DNA of 64,000 bases from Lachnoclostridium sp. UBA739 (GTDB lineage: Bacteria > Bacillota_A > Clostridia > Lachnospirales > Lachnospiraceae). Where the stretch lies: positions 22,019-86,018 of the forward strand of contig DBKX01000122.1 in assembly GCA_002297865.1 (NCBI GenBank). Reading direction: 5' to 3'. The stretch's first letter is position 1, and every line of letters begins with the position of its first letter. Positions 7,526 to 16,766 of this stretch are shown in pieces. Both the position numbers and the translations under genes were made by a program. The notes beneath the pieces were generated by a model that was given only the letters and a program-made list of their open reading frames with translations, was not told the origin of the DNA and did not search any database.

Positions 7526-10500
7526 ATGAATAATATATATACAATTACCCATTGCCATACAGACTTTAGTAATGGAACAACAAATATCGATTCAGTTAGC
7601 AAGTATCAACAATATGTAGATAGAGCAGTAGAGCTTGGAATGAAAGCGATCGCAATCACCGAACATGGTAATATCTTCGGTTGGGTGAAGAAAAAAGAGT
7701 ATATTGAGAGCAAAGGACTTAAGTATATTCACGGAGTTGAGATGTACCTTACAAAGTCATTAGATAAGAAGGTAAGGGATAACTACCACATTTGCTTATA
7801 TGCTAAAAACTATCATGGTATTCTGGAATTAAATAAATTAATTTCAGGTGCTTACAATAGAAAAGATGGGCATTTCTATTACGCACCAAGAATCACATTC
7901 GACGAGCTGCTGGCAACATCAGATAATATCCTCTTCACAACAGCATGTATTGGTGGCGTTCTCGCGGGCAAAGATGAAGAATTAAAAAGAAGATTTCTTG
8001 ACTTCATTTGCAAGAATAAACATCGTGCATGGTTAGAAGTTCAGCACCATCAAGACCAGGTACAAATTGATTATAACCGTTACCTTTTAGGATTATCTAG
8101 GGAACTGGGCCTTAATCTAATCTGTGGTACTGACACTCATGCATTAAATGAACGTCATGCAAAAGGAAGAAAGATTCTTCAAAAGTCCAAAGGGGTAAAA
8201 TTCTCGGATGAAGACGGTTGGGATGTTACTCTTAAAACATATGAAGAGCTAGTTGAACTATTTACTAAACAAGGAATATTTAGTCTTGAAGAAATTCACC
8301 AATTATTAGATAATACAAATATATTATCTAATAATATTGAAGAATTTTCTCTTGACAGATCTCATAAATACCCTAAGTTATTCAATGATTCTCTATCTGT
8401 TTTAAAGAAGAAAATCATGAAAGGTATAAAAGAAAAGGGTGTCGATAAATATCCAAACTTCCAAGAATATATTGACCGAATCAAATACGAGTTATCCGTA
8501 TATGAACACAATAAGGCTATCGATTACTTACTTTTAGACGAGGATATAAAAGCCTTCGGTAGAGAACAAGGTATCTTCTGCGGTCCTTCTAGGGGTTCTG
8601 TATCTGGTTCTGTGATTGCATATCTAATCGGTATGACTGAAATGGATAGTATCAAGCACAAACTGAATTTCGAGAGATTCATGAATGCAGAACGTATCTC
8701 TTTAGCAGACGTGGACACTGACTGGCCACCAGCGAAGAGGGATGTTGTAAAGGACTATATATTTAATAAAGAAGGCTTGTACTGTGCTGAAATCATTACA
8801 TTCAATACTGTTGCGTTAAAAGGTTCTATTCGTGATTGTGCTAGAGCCTTGGATATTCCTCTTGATGTAGTAGGAACAATCTGCAGCGATATTGATGATC
8901 CAAATAAGGAAGCAATGTATAGAAGACAATACCCGGAATTATTCGAGTATGTAGATATTGTAAATGGTACGATCGTTTCGACTGGTACACATCCATGTGG
9001 AAGCATTGTTTCCCCTATTCCGTTAGATACAGAAATCGGCACCTTAACATTATCTACAACAGATAGACCTGTATCTATGCTTTATAAGAATGAGGTAGAA
9101 GGATTAAACTTCGTAAAACTTGATATCCTTGGACTAGACAATGTGGAGTTAATCAATGAGACCTGCAGACTAGCTGGTATTGAAAGATTAACACCGGATA
9201 ACGTACCAGATGATTTAGAAGTATGGAGTTCAATCAGAGACAATACAGTTGGTATATTCCAATGGGAATCTGATATGGCGTCAAAATATCTAGCTTCTTT
9301 ATTTAGTGATGAAACAATCAATAAGATTAGAAAAGCTAATCCGGATTTCAAATATATCGATTTGTTTTCGGTTGGAAATGGTGCTATCAGACCTGCAGGA
9401 GCTTCTTATAGAGATCAACTTGCAAATGGGATATTCCAGGATAATGGTCATAGAGCATTGAATGACTTCTTAGCTCCTACACTTGGTTATTTAGTATATC
9501 AAGAGCAGATTATCGACTTCTTGCATATCTTCTGTGGTTTTACCATGGGTGAAGCTGATACAGTTCGTAGAGCCTTTGCTAAGAAAACAGGAACAGAAGT
9601 ATATATTCCGAGAATTAAAGCCGGATTTGCTAAAACAATGTTAGAGCAACATGGAGTTTGCGAAGAGGAATCCGAAAGATTAATCGTGAACTTTATCCAG
9701 GTAATCATAGACGCTTCTAATTACCTGTTCTCATTAAATCACTCGCAAGCATACAGCTATATTGGTTATATCTGCGGATATTTAAGATATTACTACCCAT
9801 TAGAGTTCTTCACTGCCATGTTGAATATCAACTCTGGAAATATGGATAAGACCTCTAAAACGATTGAATTGGCCAAACTATCAGGAATTAGCATTGAACC
9901 TCCTACTTATGGAAAATCAAGAGCTGCTTATTTCTTTGATAAGAGCAACAATATCATCTACAAAGGAATTGAAAGTGTTAAGTACCTAAATGAAGATTTA
10001 GCAGAAAGTCTATACGAATTATCTTCATATCAGAACTATGCGTCATTTGAGGATCTATATCTTAATACACCAGGTATCAATTCAAGACAATGGGAAGTAT
10101 TAATCAAAATAGGCTATTTTAGAGCATTCGGGCCAGCTAAGAGACTTCTTGGAATCGTAGAGATTTGCAATGCTTATGCGACTAAAAAGCAATATAAGAA
10201 GGATAGCGTTGATTGCGACCTAATTAGAAGATTTGCTGGTAGTGAAACGGAAAAAATGTTCAGAGATGTAGATAATGCTGCGCTATGCAAATATCTGATT
10301 TCAGGAATTGGGAACGATGAATTTACTATCGGAGAACTTGCTAAATTTGAAGCGGAATACATCGGCTCAATCAACATTACTAATCCAGCGACTAATAATA
10401 GAGAGTGTATCGTACTTGATATTGATACTAAATATACACCAGTTTTAACTCTATACAGGATTCAAAATGGTGATATCATCAAGGTAAAAGTTGCTAAAGA

Positions 10501-10648
10501 CTTCTATTATAACAAGAAAATTAGAAAGTTCAGTCACATATATGTGTCTCATGCCGAGAAAAGAAACAAGAAAAAACGTGTTGATGGCAAGTGGATCACA
10601 ATGAAAGATTTTGACATATATGTAAATTATTTTATTATTTCATTATAG
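7526..10648 (+). CDS. dnaE: DNA polymerase III alpha subunit (DnaE-type)
   Basis: 1040 residues. The N-terminal PHP domain starts THCHTDFSNG and continues with AITEHGNIFG and GVEMYL; later CGTDTHA completes the metal-site pattern. The polymerase core carries the paired aspartates in LADVDTDWPPAKRD (about residues 394-396) and the third in FVKLDILGLDNVE (near 533). Helix-hairpin-helix-like and OB-type regions fill the C terminus. It is the replicative polymerase of the element. No proofreading DnaQ or PolC-type exonuclease domain is inserted, so it is DnaE-like rather than PolC. AAAGGAG precedes ATG 7526. Confidence 0.95.
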   Translation: MNNIYTITHCHTDFSNGTTNIDSVSKYQQYVDRAVELGMKAIAITEHGNIFGWVKKKEYIESKGLKYIHGVEMYLTKSLDKKVRDNYHICLYAKNYHGILELNKLISGAYNRKDGHFYYAPRITFDELLATSDNILFTTACIGGVLAGKDEELKRRFLDFICKNKHRAWLEVQHHQDQVQIDYNRYLLGLSRELGLNLICGTDTHALNERHAKGRKILQKSKGVKFSDEDGWDVTLKTYEELVELFTKQGIFSLEEIHQLLDNTNILSNNIEEFSLDRSHKYPKLFNDSLSVLKKKIMKGIKEKGVDKYPNFQEYIDRIKYELSVYEHNKAIDYLLLDEDIKAFGREQGIFCGPSRGSVSGSVIAYLIGMTEMDSIKHKLNFERFMNAERISLADVDTDWPPAKRDVVKDYIFNKEGLYCAEIITFNTVALKGSIRDCARALDIPLDVVGTICSDIDDPNKEAMYRRQYPELFEYVDIVNGTIVSTGTHPCGSIVSPIPLDTEIGTLTLSTTDRPVSMLYKNEVEGLNFVKLDILGLDNVELINETCRLAGIERLTPDNVPDDLEVWSSIRDNTVGIFQWESDMASKYLASLFSDETINKIRKANPDFKYIDLFSVGNGAIRPAGASYRDQLANGIFQDNGHRALNDFLAPTLGYLVYQEQIIDFLHIFCGFTMGEADTVRRAFAKKTGTEVYIPRIKAGFAKTMLEQHGVCEEESERLIVNFIQVIIDASNYLFSLNHSQAYSYIGYICGYLRYYYPLEFFTAMLNINSGNMDKTSKTIELAKLSGISIEPPTYGKSRAAYFFDKSNNIIYKGIESVKYLNEDLAESLYELSSYQNYASFEDLYLNTPGINSRQWEVLIKIGYFRAFGPAKRLLGIVEICNAYATKKQYKKDSVDCDLIRRFAGSETEKMFRDVDNAALCKYLISGIGNDEFTIGELAKFEAEYIGSINITNPATNNRECIVLDIDTKYTPVLTLYRIQNGDIIKVKVAKDFYYNKKIRKFSHIYVSHAEKRNKKKRVDGKWITMKDFDIYVNYFIISL

Positions 10649-10750
10649 GAAACGGTAGCCGCGGTAACTCGCGGGAATTTTCCTATATAAAATACGGTAA
10701 GAGTAGTAATTGTCAGAATATTTGGAAGAGTTTTACTTCGGTCCAAACTA

Positions 10751-10842
10751 TTTACAAGATATCCCAGCTCACGATATAATCATAAATGTGTTGCGGCACT
10801 GGTCGTAACTAACAGGTTAATTATAATTATACAATATAAATA
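10751..10842 (+). promoter_or_regulatory. Two stacked promoter-like elements before the sigma gene
   Basis: TTTACA at 10751 with TATAAT at 10775 (18-base spacer) forms one candidate. Downstream, TTATACAATATAAATATTG (from about 10828) carries the TATAAATA box without an obvious TTTACT. The sigma gene could therefore be read both by host polymerase and by its own product (inference). The 245-base gap 10649-10893 holds no other gene. Confidence 0.5.
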
Positions 10843-10893
10843 TTGTGTAGAATATACAGACAAATTTTAAAATACAGAAAGAGGTAAACAACT

Positions 10894-11478
10894 ATGAAAA
10901 AATTAATCGTAATGAACAATGGAGAAAAGAGAGTAATGGAATTTGAGGAAATCCTGAACCAATTCAGAGGGGTTGCTCTTAAAGAGCTCCTTAAATACAA
11001 AAATGGTGGAGCTATCACAGAAGACGATCTTCAAGAAATGGATATTGTTATTTTCAAGGCTTTAAAATCTTATGATGAGTATCACTGCTTTACAACCCAC
11101 TTAACTTGGAAATTAAGACAATACTTCACACACACCGCAGTAAATGCAAAGAGACAAAAAAGAGACACATCGGCTGTGACAATCTTAAATCTGGATATGA
11201 AAGTTAGTGATGGTAAAGGCGGTAATGAAATGGACCTTCACGAAATGTTGACTGATGATGCAGCTAGCTTTGAGGACAAATTAATGGACCAGGCTTTTAT
11301 TGCATATATCGCTTCTAATTTAGATGATTTTGAAATGAAGCTGCTTGCAGTTAACCTTGGAAATATGAGAGTTATCGACCTTGCAGACGAGTACAACACA
11401 AGCAAGCAAAATATCAATAATAAGAACAGAAGATTTAAAGCGAAGCTTCTTCAATTAATTAATGATTTTAACGCTTAG
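10894..11478 (+). CDS. Sigma-70 family RNA polymerase sigma factor (phage)
   Basis: 194 residues. Residues 19-85 (FRGVALKELLKYKNGG, then DLQEMDIVIFKALKSYDEYH and WKLRQYF) read as sigma region 2. Residues 145-192 (DFEMKLLAVNLGNMRVIDLA then DEYNTSKQNINNKNRRFKAK) are a region 4 helix-turn-helix. Regions 1 and 3 are missing, as in small alternative sigma factors. It is the best candidate for recognising the repeated TATAAATA promoter boxes in this element, though this is inference. AAAGAGG precedes ATG 10894. Confidence 0.85.
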   Translation: MKKLIVMNNGEKRVMEFEEILNQFRGVALKELLKYKNGGAITEDDLQEMDIVIFKALKSYDEYHCFTTHLTWKLRQYFTHTAVNAKRQKRDTSAVTILNLDMKVSDGKGGNEMDLHEMLTDDAASFEDKLMDQAFIAYIASNLDDFEMKLLAVNLGNMRVIDLADEYNTSKQNINNKNRRFKAKLLQLINDFNA

Positions 11479-11483
11479 TCGAG

Positions 11484-11519
11484 TTTACTATCATTATATT
11501 AATTATATAATATAAATAT
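11484..11519 (+). promoter_or_regulatory. Class 1 promoter, dUTPase-like/NrdD operon
   Basis: TTTACT at 11484, 16-base spacer, TATAAT at 11506, then ATAAATATAA. Confidence 0.75.
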
Positions 11520-11549
11520 AACAACTATTTATAAAGGAGAAATATTATT

Positions 11550-11918
11550 ATGACAACAAATGTATTTGACGTAATGTTACAGAAACAAAAGGAACTTCAA
11601 TTAAGACTTGGTATGGATTTAGATAATTTCACACCAAAAGAGAGAGCAGCCTTCGTAAAAGAGTTTTCTCTTTGGGCAATAGATGAATACTCAGAAATGC
11701 TTCATGAATTACCTTATGCAAAAGGTTGGAGCAAGAAATACGATAAACCAGATTACGACCATGAAAAACAATATCAATTATGTAAAGAGGAGTTTATCGA
11801 TGTACTTACTTTCTCCATGAGCGTTGCTGCAGCTCTTGGATTTACCGGAGAGGAAATGGAACGTATGTATCTTGAAAAGAACGGCGTTAACCACAAAAGA
11901 CAAGACAACAACTACTAG
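11550..11918 (+). CDS. All-alpha NTP pyrophosphatase, dimeric dUTPase/MazG-like
   Basis: 122 residues. DEYSEMLHE (around residue 48) and EEFIDVLTFSMSVAAALGF (around residue 90) give the paired acidic E..E and E..D metal-binding helices of the dUTPase_2/MazG fold. It would hydrolyse dUTP or a related nucleotide, supplying dUMP and keeping uracil out of DNA. It is followed by NrdD and FolD, so a role in dNTP supply fits. Which nucleotide it prefers cannot be told from sequence. Confidence 0.8.
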   Translation: MTTNVFDVMLQKQKELQLRLGMDLDNFTPKERAAFVKEFSLWAIDEYSEMLHELPYAKGWSKKYDKPDYDHEKQYQLCKEEFIDVLTFSMSVAAALGFTGEEMERMYLEKNGVNHKRQDNNY

Positions 11919-11982
11919 AAATTATGGTGGCTGCTAGTCAGCCTCCTCTTTATAAAAATAACTTTAGAAAATGGAGATATAT

Positions 11983-14106
11983 ATGACACAAGTAATTAAA
12001 AGAGATGGAACTACTACAAAATTTGATTCAAGAAAAATTGAAAATGCAATCTTAAAAGCAATGAGATATGGAAGTGGCGTATGTGATTCAGATGTTGCTG
12101 CTAGTATTGCTGCTGAAATTACATTGGATTATTGTACTTTTCCGGAAGAAAAACAACCAACAGTATATGAAATCGAAGAAAAAGTATATAAGAAACTTAT
12201 CAAATATGGCCATGAATTAACAGCTAGGGCTTATGAAGAGTATAGAGCAGTTCAATCATTCAAGCGTCAATCCAATACAACTGATGAAAGTATTCTATCA
12301 CTTGTTAGAAATATGAATGAAGAGGTTGCTAATGAAAATTCCAATAAGAATGCAACTATGGCCTCTACACAGCGTGATTTAATTGCGGGAGAAGTTAGTA
12401 AGGATATTTCAAGAAGAAAGTTAATTCCGGCTCATATCGTGCAGGCTCATGACAATGGAGCTATTCATTTTCATGATATGGATTATTCAATTTCTCCAAT
12501 CTTCAACTGTTGCTTAGTTAATATCGCGGATATGTTGGATAATGGGACCGTAATCAATGCCAAATTAGTAGAGAGTCCGAAATCATTTCAAGTTGCGTGC
12601 ACGGTTGTAACTCAAATCATCGCGCAGATTTCTAGTGGACAGTATGGTGGCCAGTCGTTAAATGTAAAACATCTTGGTAAATACTTAGCGAAAAGTAGAG
12701 CTAGATATGAAGAAATGCTCGCGGATCTTGATGAAGAAATCAGAGAACGTAAAGTAAAAGAGTTCCTTCAAAGAGAACTTGAATCTGGTGTACAGACTAT
12801 CCAATACCAGATTAACACACTTATGACTACGAACGGCCAAAGCCCATTCGTAACATTATTCCTTGAAATTGAACCAGGACACGAATATGAAGAAGAAATC
12901 GCTATGATCGTAAATGAAATCTTAGTTCAGAGACATCTTGGAATTAAGAATGAGAAGGGTGTTTATATCACACCAGCATTTCCGAAGTTAGTTTACGTGC
13001 TTGATGAAAACAACGTGCCTAAGGATTCCAAATATAGATATGTAACAGATTCTGCAATCAAATGTTCTGCAAAACGTCTATATCCGGATTACATTTCAGC
13101 AAAAGAAATGAGAAAAATCTATGAAGGTAACGTGTTCAGTCCAATGGGATGTAGATCATTCCTTGCGCCTTGGAAAGATGAAAACGGCGAGTATAAGTTT
13201 GAAGGTCGCTTCAACATGGGTGTTGTAACACTTAACTTGGTTCAGGTTGCTCTTACAGCTGAAGGTGATATGGATAAATTCTGGAACATTCTTGATGAAA
13301 GATTGGCACTATGCAAAGAAGCTCTACTTACTAGATACGAACTCCTAAAAAGCGCAACTTCTGATATTTCACCTATTCACTGGCAATTTGGTGGTTTGGC
13401 TCGTTTAGGGAAGCATGAACCAATCGCTCCATTATTAGAAAACGGATATGCGACAATCAGCCTTGGATATATCGGAATGTATGAAATGACTAAATTAATG
13501 ATGAATGAAAGCCACACATCAGGAAGAGGAAAAGAGTTCTGTGTGGAAGTAATCAAGAAATTAAAGGCTGCAACAGATTCTTGGAAAAAAGAGACTGGCC
13601 TTGGTTTTGGATTATATGGAACACCTGCAGAGAGCTTATGTTATAGATTCTGTAAGATTGACCTTGCTAGATTTGGAGAAATCGAAGATATCACTGCAAA
13701 AGGTTACTACACTAACAGCTACCACGTAGATGTAAGAGAAAATATCGACGCATTCAGTAAGTTATTATTTGAAGCAGACTTCCAAAAAATCAGCACTGGT
13801 GGTTGTATCTCATATGTTGAAATCCCAAATATGAATAAGAACCTTGAAGCATTAGACCAGCTTGTAACCTTCATTTATGAAAATATCCAATACGCTGAAT
13901 TTAATACTAAATCAGATTACTGCCATGTATGCAGCTATGATGGTGAAATTATCATCAATGATGATATTGAATGGGAATGCCCTCAATGTGGTAATAAAGA
14001 TAAGTCTAAAATGAACGTTACAAGACGCACATGTGGGTATTTGGGCGAGAACTACTTCAATTTGGGTAAGACGAAAGAAATCAAGTCTAGAGTTTTACAC
14101 CTTTAA
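11983..14106 (+). CDS. nrdD: Anaerobic ribonucleoside-triphosphate reductase (class III)
   Basis: 707 residues from ATG 11983; TGGAG stands 7-8 bases upstream, which favours it over ATG 11971. The N-terminal ATP-cone (TQVIKRDGTTTKFDSRKIE) controls activity. The central ten-stranded barrel region includes the paired cysteine motif FNCCLVN. The C terminus has a zinc site CHVC...CPQC and the glycyl-radical loop TRRTCGYLG (Gly685). It reduces NTPs to dNTPs under anaerobic conditions after activation by NrdG, encoded 1.9 kb downstream. This shows that the host grows anaerobically. Confidence 0.96.
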   Translation: MTQVIKRDGTTTKFDSRKIENAILKAMRYGSGVCDSDVAASIAAEITLDYCTFPEEKQPTVYEIEEKVYKKLIKYGHELTARAYEEYRAVQSFKRQSNTTDESILSLVRNMNEEVANENSNKNATMASTQRDLIAGEVSKDISRRKLIPAHIVQAHDNGAIHFHDMDYSISPIFNCCLVNIADMLDNGTVINAKLVESPKSFQVACTVVTQIIAQISSGQYGGQSLNVKHLGKYLAKSRARYEEMLADLDEEIRERKVKEFLQRELESGVQTIQYQINTLMTTNGQSPFVTLFLEIEPGHEYEEEIAMIVNEILVQRHLGIKNEKGVYITPAFPKLVYVLDENNVPKDSKYRYVTDSAIKCSAKRLYPDYISAKEMRKIYEGNVFSPMGCRSFLAPWKDENGEYKFEGRFNMGVVTLNLVQVALTAEGDMDKFWNILDERLALCKEALLTRYELLKSATSDISPIHWQFGGLARLGKHEPIAPLLENGYATISLGYIGMYEMTKLMMNESHTSGRGKEFCVEVIKKLKAATDSWKKETGLGFGLYGTPAESLCYRFCKIDLARFGEIEDITAKGYYTNSYHVDVRENIDAFSKLLFEADFQKISTGGCISYVEIPNMNKNLEALDQLVTFIYENIQYAEFNTKSDYCHVCSYDGEIIINDDIEWECPQCGNKDKSKMNVTRRTCGYLGENYFNLGKTKEIKSRVLHL

Positions 14107-14111
14107 TTTTG

Positions 14112-14136
14112 AAAGGGGGTAGAGATACCCCTTTTT
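14112..14136 (+). terminator. Terminator after nrdD
   Basis: AAAGGGG / CCCCTTT stem with a 9-base loop and a T run. Confidence 0.75.
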
Positions 14137-14164
14137 ATTTAACCATAAAATAGGAGCTGATAAG

Positions 14165-14518
14165 ATGTTAAATGATAAAAGATTAATTATTGCCGTTGAT
14201 TTTGATGGAACTTTATGTGACTTCGGTTTTCCAAGCACGTTAGATGGAAAGCCAGTAGTAGGAATGATTGAATTAGTAAAAGAACTAAAAAGACAAGGAC
14301 ACTACATGATTCTTTGGACCTGCAGAGAAGGAGAAAAGTTAGAGGATGCAAAGAGATTTTGCGAGCTCCATGGATTAGAGTTCGATTCATATAATGAAAA
14401 TTCTCCAATGTCAATTGAAATGTATGGAGAAAGTCCACGAAAGGTCCATGCAGATATTTATATTGATGATAAAGTTGTTGATTACTACACTCTTAAAAGA
14501 TTGGTAATCGGTTATTAG
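14165..14518 (+). CDS. HAD-like hydrolase
   Basis: 117 residues. IIAVDFDGTLCDFG holds the DxD nucleophile motif of HAD phosphatases. ILWTCREGE gives the motif II threonine, and ADIYIDDKV the C-terminal aspartates. It has no large cap insert, like small BT0820-type members. The substrate is unknown; in this block of nucleotide genes a nucleotidase or polynucleotide phosphatase role is possible. Confidence 0.88.
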   Translation: MLNDKRLIIAVDFDGTLCDFGFPSTLDGKPVVGMIELVKELKRQGHYMILWTCREGEKLEDAKRFCELHGLEFDSYNENSPMSIEMYGESPRKVHADIYIDDKVVDYYTLKRLVIGY

Positions 14519-14531
14519 AAAGGATGAAATA

Positions 14532-14879
14532 ATGGAAATTAAAGATAATTATACAAGAAGAGCAATAGTGGTGAATGTAGTAGATGGTGATACCGTTGAT
14601 GTGGATATTGACCTTGGCTATTATATGATAGCAAGGCATAGGGTGAGACTTCTAAGAGTCAATTCTCCTGAAAAGTTCGGAGAAACCCGCCAAGCCGGTT
14701 TTGCTGCAAAAGAATTTACAACAAATGAGTTGCTAGGTAAAGAAGTATTCCTGGTAAGCAAGAAGACCGATAGCTTTAAGAGATGGCTCGGAGAGATCTA
14801 TTATAACAAAGATGGAGAGCTAAGAAATATTTCAGATGAACTACTTAAAAGTGGAAACGCAATAGAATACATGGTATAA
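14532..14879 (+). CDS. Staphylococcal nuclease-like (thermonuclease) domain protein
   Basis: 115 residues, one SNase OB-fold domain: VNVVDGDTVDVDIDLG, RHRVRLLRVNSPE and DSFKRWLGEIYY match the metal and active-site segments, including Arg in VRLLRVN and the late RWLG. No signal peptide, so it should act in the cytoplasm. Possible roles are degradation of host DNA or recycling of nucleotides. AAAGGATG precedes ATG 14532, 13 bases after the HAD gene. Confidence 0.85.
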   Translation: MEIKDNYTRRAIVVNVVDGDTVDVDIDLGYYMIARHRVRLLRVNSPEKFGETRQAGFAAKEFTTNELLGKEVFLVSKKTDSFKRWLGEIYYNKDGELRNISDELLKSGNAIEYMV

Positions 14880-14903
14880 AAATTAAGAAATGAGGATAAA
14901 TGA

Positions 14904-15740
14904 ATGTTACTAAATGCAAAACCGATAGTTGAAAGAAAAATGAATGAGTTAAGAATGAGGGTTGAAAAACTCGTAGAAAAACCGAAATTAGTTATAATAC
15001 GAGTTGGAAATGATTTTGCTTCGGGCAAATATGTCAATAACAAAGTAAAACGTTGTGATGAAGCGGGCATATTAAGTGAAATCGTACATTTTCCAGAAGA
15101 TGTTGAAAGCAGCGTAGTGGAAAGCAAGATTCTAGAACTTAACCAGGATCCAGAGACAACAGCTCTATTGCTGCAGCTACCTCTTCCAAAGCACTTAGAT
15201 GAAGATTACTTAACTTCTCTAATTGTTGCTGAAAAGGATGTAGATGGATTTACAACGCTTAATATGGGTAAACTGGTACTTGGCCAAGAAGGAAACGTTG
15301 CTTGTACTCCATATGGAATAATCGAGCTGCTAAAAGCATATGACATAGCAATCGAAGGAAAAGATGTGCTTATAATCAATAGATCTAATATCGTTGGGAA
15401 ACCACTAGCTCACTTATTCCTGAAAGAAAATGCAACTGTAACAGTAGCTCATTCCAAAACAAGAAACCTAGAGCAGAAAGTTTGGGACGCCGATATCGTT
15501 GTAACAGCAGTTGGAAAGGCTAATATGTTCTCTGAACTACACTTCTCGCCATATACTACAATCGTAGACGTATCAATCAACTTCGATGAAAATGGAAAGA
15601 TGTGTGGAGACGTAACAAAGTCCGATTATGATCGTCTGGTTGAAAAGCATTGCAATATAACTCCGGTACCAGGTGGAGTTGGCCAAATGACTGTATCATC
15701 ACTAATTGAACAAGCTATAAGAATCAAAGAGAGAGAGTGA
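14904..15740 (+). CDS. folD: Bifunctional methylene-THF dehydrogenase/cyclohydrolase
   Basis: 278 residues, full length for FolD. It shows VGNDFASGKYVNNKVKRCDE (catalytic Tyr/Lys region, with SxxYVxxK altered to SGKYVNNK), LLLQLPLPKHL, the NADP-binding INRSNIVGKPLAHLFL and the signature PVPGGVGQMTVSSL near the C terminus. It interconverts methylene-, methenyl- and formyl-tetrahydrofolate, feeding thymidylate and purine synthesis. FolD is uncommon on phages; here it extends the dNTP supply block. Confidence 0.95.
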   Translation: MLLNAKPIVERKMNELRMRVEKLVEKPKLVIIRVGNDFASGKYVNNKVKRCDEAGILSEIVHFPEDVESSVVESKILELNQDPETTALLLQLPLPKHLDEDYLTSLIVAEKDVDGFTTLNMGKLVLGQEGNVACTPYGIIELLKAYDIAIEGKDVLIINRSNIVGKPLAHLFLKENATVTVAHSKTRNLEQKVWDADIVVTAVGKANMFSELHFSPYTTIVDVSINFDENGKMCGDVTKSDYDRLVEKHCNITPVPGGVGQMTVSSLIEQAIRIKERE

Positions 15741-15753
15741 TCTCTCTTTTTTT
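15728..15753 (+). terminator. Terminator overlapping folD stop
   Basis: AGAGAGA GTGA TCTCTCT stem followed by T run; the TGA stop lies in the loop. Confidence 0.75.
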
Positions 15754-15763
15754 ATTTGAAAAG

Positions 15764-15799
15764 TGTACTACCAATTTTATGATTATATAATATAAATAT
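15764..15799 (+). promoter_or_regulatory. Class 1 promoter, nrdG operon
   Basis: TGTACT at 15764, 16-base spacer, TATAAT at 15786, then ATAAATATA. Confidence 0.7.
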
Positions 15800-15823
15800 A
15801 GAGACAATAAGGAGGTTATCAAT

Positions 15824-15961
15824 TTGGAATGTATGAACTGTAAAAGATGGATCCGTACATCTAAAGAAATCAAGAAGGGTGATAAGGTAAGCTGCAAATG
15901 TGGCTGCGTTCATCTTTGCTTAGATAAAAATGAATATATATCAAGATGGAGGAAATTATAA
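15824..15961 (+). CDS. 45-residue zinc-ribbon-like peptide (TTG start)
   Basis: Reads LECMNCKRWIRTSKEIKKGD then KVSCKCGCVHLCL. Paired CxxC (residues 3-6) and CKCGC (28-32) suggest a zinc ribbon. The TTG start has an AAGGAGG site 9 bases upstream, right after a class 1 promoter, and the TAA stop overlaps the nrdG ATG by one base, which supports translation. Function unknown; it may be a partner of NrdG or a regulatory leader peptide. Confidence 0.65.
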   Translation: MECMNCKRWIRTSKEIKKGDKVSCKCGCVHLCLDKNEYISRWRKL

Positions 15962-16461
15962 TGAGATTTATGGATATAAAGCCCAATGATGTAATTAACG
16001 GTAAAGGAGTTATGGTGTCCGTCTGGCTTGCCGGTTGTCACCACCATTGTAAAGATTGTTTTAATCCTGAAACTTGGAGCTTCAAAGCGGGCGAAAAATT
16101 TACTAACGACCATCTGAAATACGTATTGGAATTACTTGATAAGAATGGAATCAAGAGAGATTTATCAATACTGGGTGGTGACCCGTTGGCTCCAGAGAAT
16201 ATCCAGGGAACTATTGGACTTTGCTCTTATATAAAATTAGCTAGGCCAGAAACAACAATCTATGTTTGGACCGGTTACACCTATGAGCAGCTTTTGGAGC
16301 GATATCCTAAGGAATGCTTTGATAAAATCGATATTTTAATCGATGGAAAGTTTGATGTGGAGCAAAAAGACCTTACTCTATTATTGAGAGGTTCCAGAAA
16401 TCAAAGGATTATCGATGTAAAGAAGTCGAAAAAAGATTATGTAGTTGAGTTTACTATATAA
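15961..16461 (+). CDS. nrdG: Anaerobic ribonucleotide reductase activating protein
   Basis: 166 residues. Radical SAM cluster CHHHCKDC (Cys26, 30, 33) followed by the NrdG-type FNPETWSF and the glycine-rich LSILGGDPLAPEN. It uses SAM and a 4Fe-4S cluster to make the glycyl radical on NrdD. ATG 15961 is preferred over 15946 because TGGAGG stands 7 bases before it and it overlaps the preceding stop. Confidence 0.95.
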   Translation: MRFMDIKPNDVINGKGVMVSVWLAGCHHHCKDCFNPETWSFKAGEKFTNDHLKYVLELLDKNGIKRDLSILGGDPLAPENIQGTIGLCSYIKLARPETTIYVWTGYTYEQLLERYPKECFDKIDILIDGKFDVEQKDLTLLLRGSRNQRIIDVKKSKKDYVVEFTI

Positions 16462-16485
16462 ACATTGATTATATAATATAAATAT
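16450..16485 (+). promoter_or_regulatory. Class 1 promoter, gene at 16521
   Basis: TTTACT at 16450 lies inside the end of nrdG; after a 16-base spacer TATAAT starts at 16472, continuing ATAAATATAA. Confidence 0.75.
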
Positions 16486-16520
16486 AACAACAAATAAACA
16501 ATCAAAAGGAGATTATTAAT

Positions 16521-16730
16521 ATGTCAAAATACCTATTAAAAGAAGTTAAAACATTTAGAACAGATAGCGAGCTTGAAGCTGCAGCATTGGTTGATATGTA
16601 CAAAGTAAAATATGATGTTGTGAGTTATTCAATCGTAAGAAAAGACAAAAAAGATGATAGCTACTTTGTGGTAAAAATCACTCTTTATATCAATGATGAA
16701 AAGAATCCATGCGAAACATTTTCAGCATAA
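16521..16730 (+). CDS. Hypothetical protein, 69 aa
   Basis: No recognised family. Short alpha/beta pattern: a helix (DSELEAAALVDMYKVK) followed by two beta strands (YDVVSYSIVRK, SYFVVKITLYIN). AAAAGGAG precedes ATG 16521. It has its own class 1 promoter. Confidence 0.7.
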   Translation: MSKYLLKEVKTFRTDSELEAAALVDMYKVKYDVVSYSIVRKDKKDDSYFVVKITLYINDEKNPCETFSA

Positions 16731-16732
16731 TT

Positions 16733-16749
16733 ATTATACAATATAAACA
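16733..16749 (+). promoter_or_regulatory. TATAAACA-type box before gene at 16767
   Basis: TTATTATACAATATAAAC resembles the element before the sigma gene (CAATATAAATA) but has no TTTACT 25 bases upstream. It may be a sigma-dependent start. Confidence 0.4.
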
Positions 16750-16766
16750 CTTGGAGGATTATAGAA

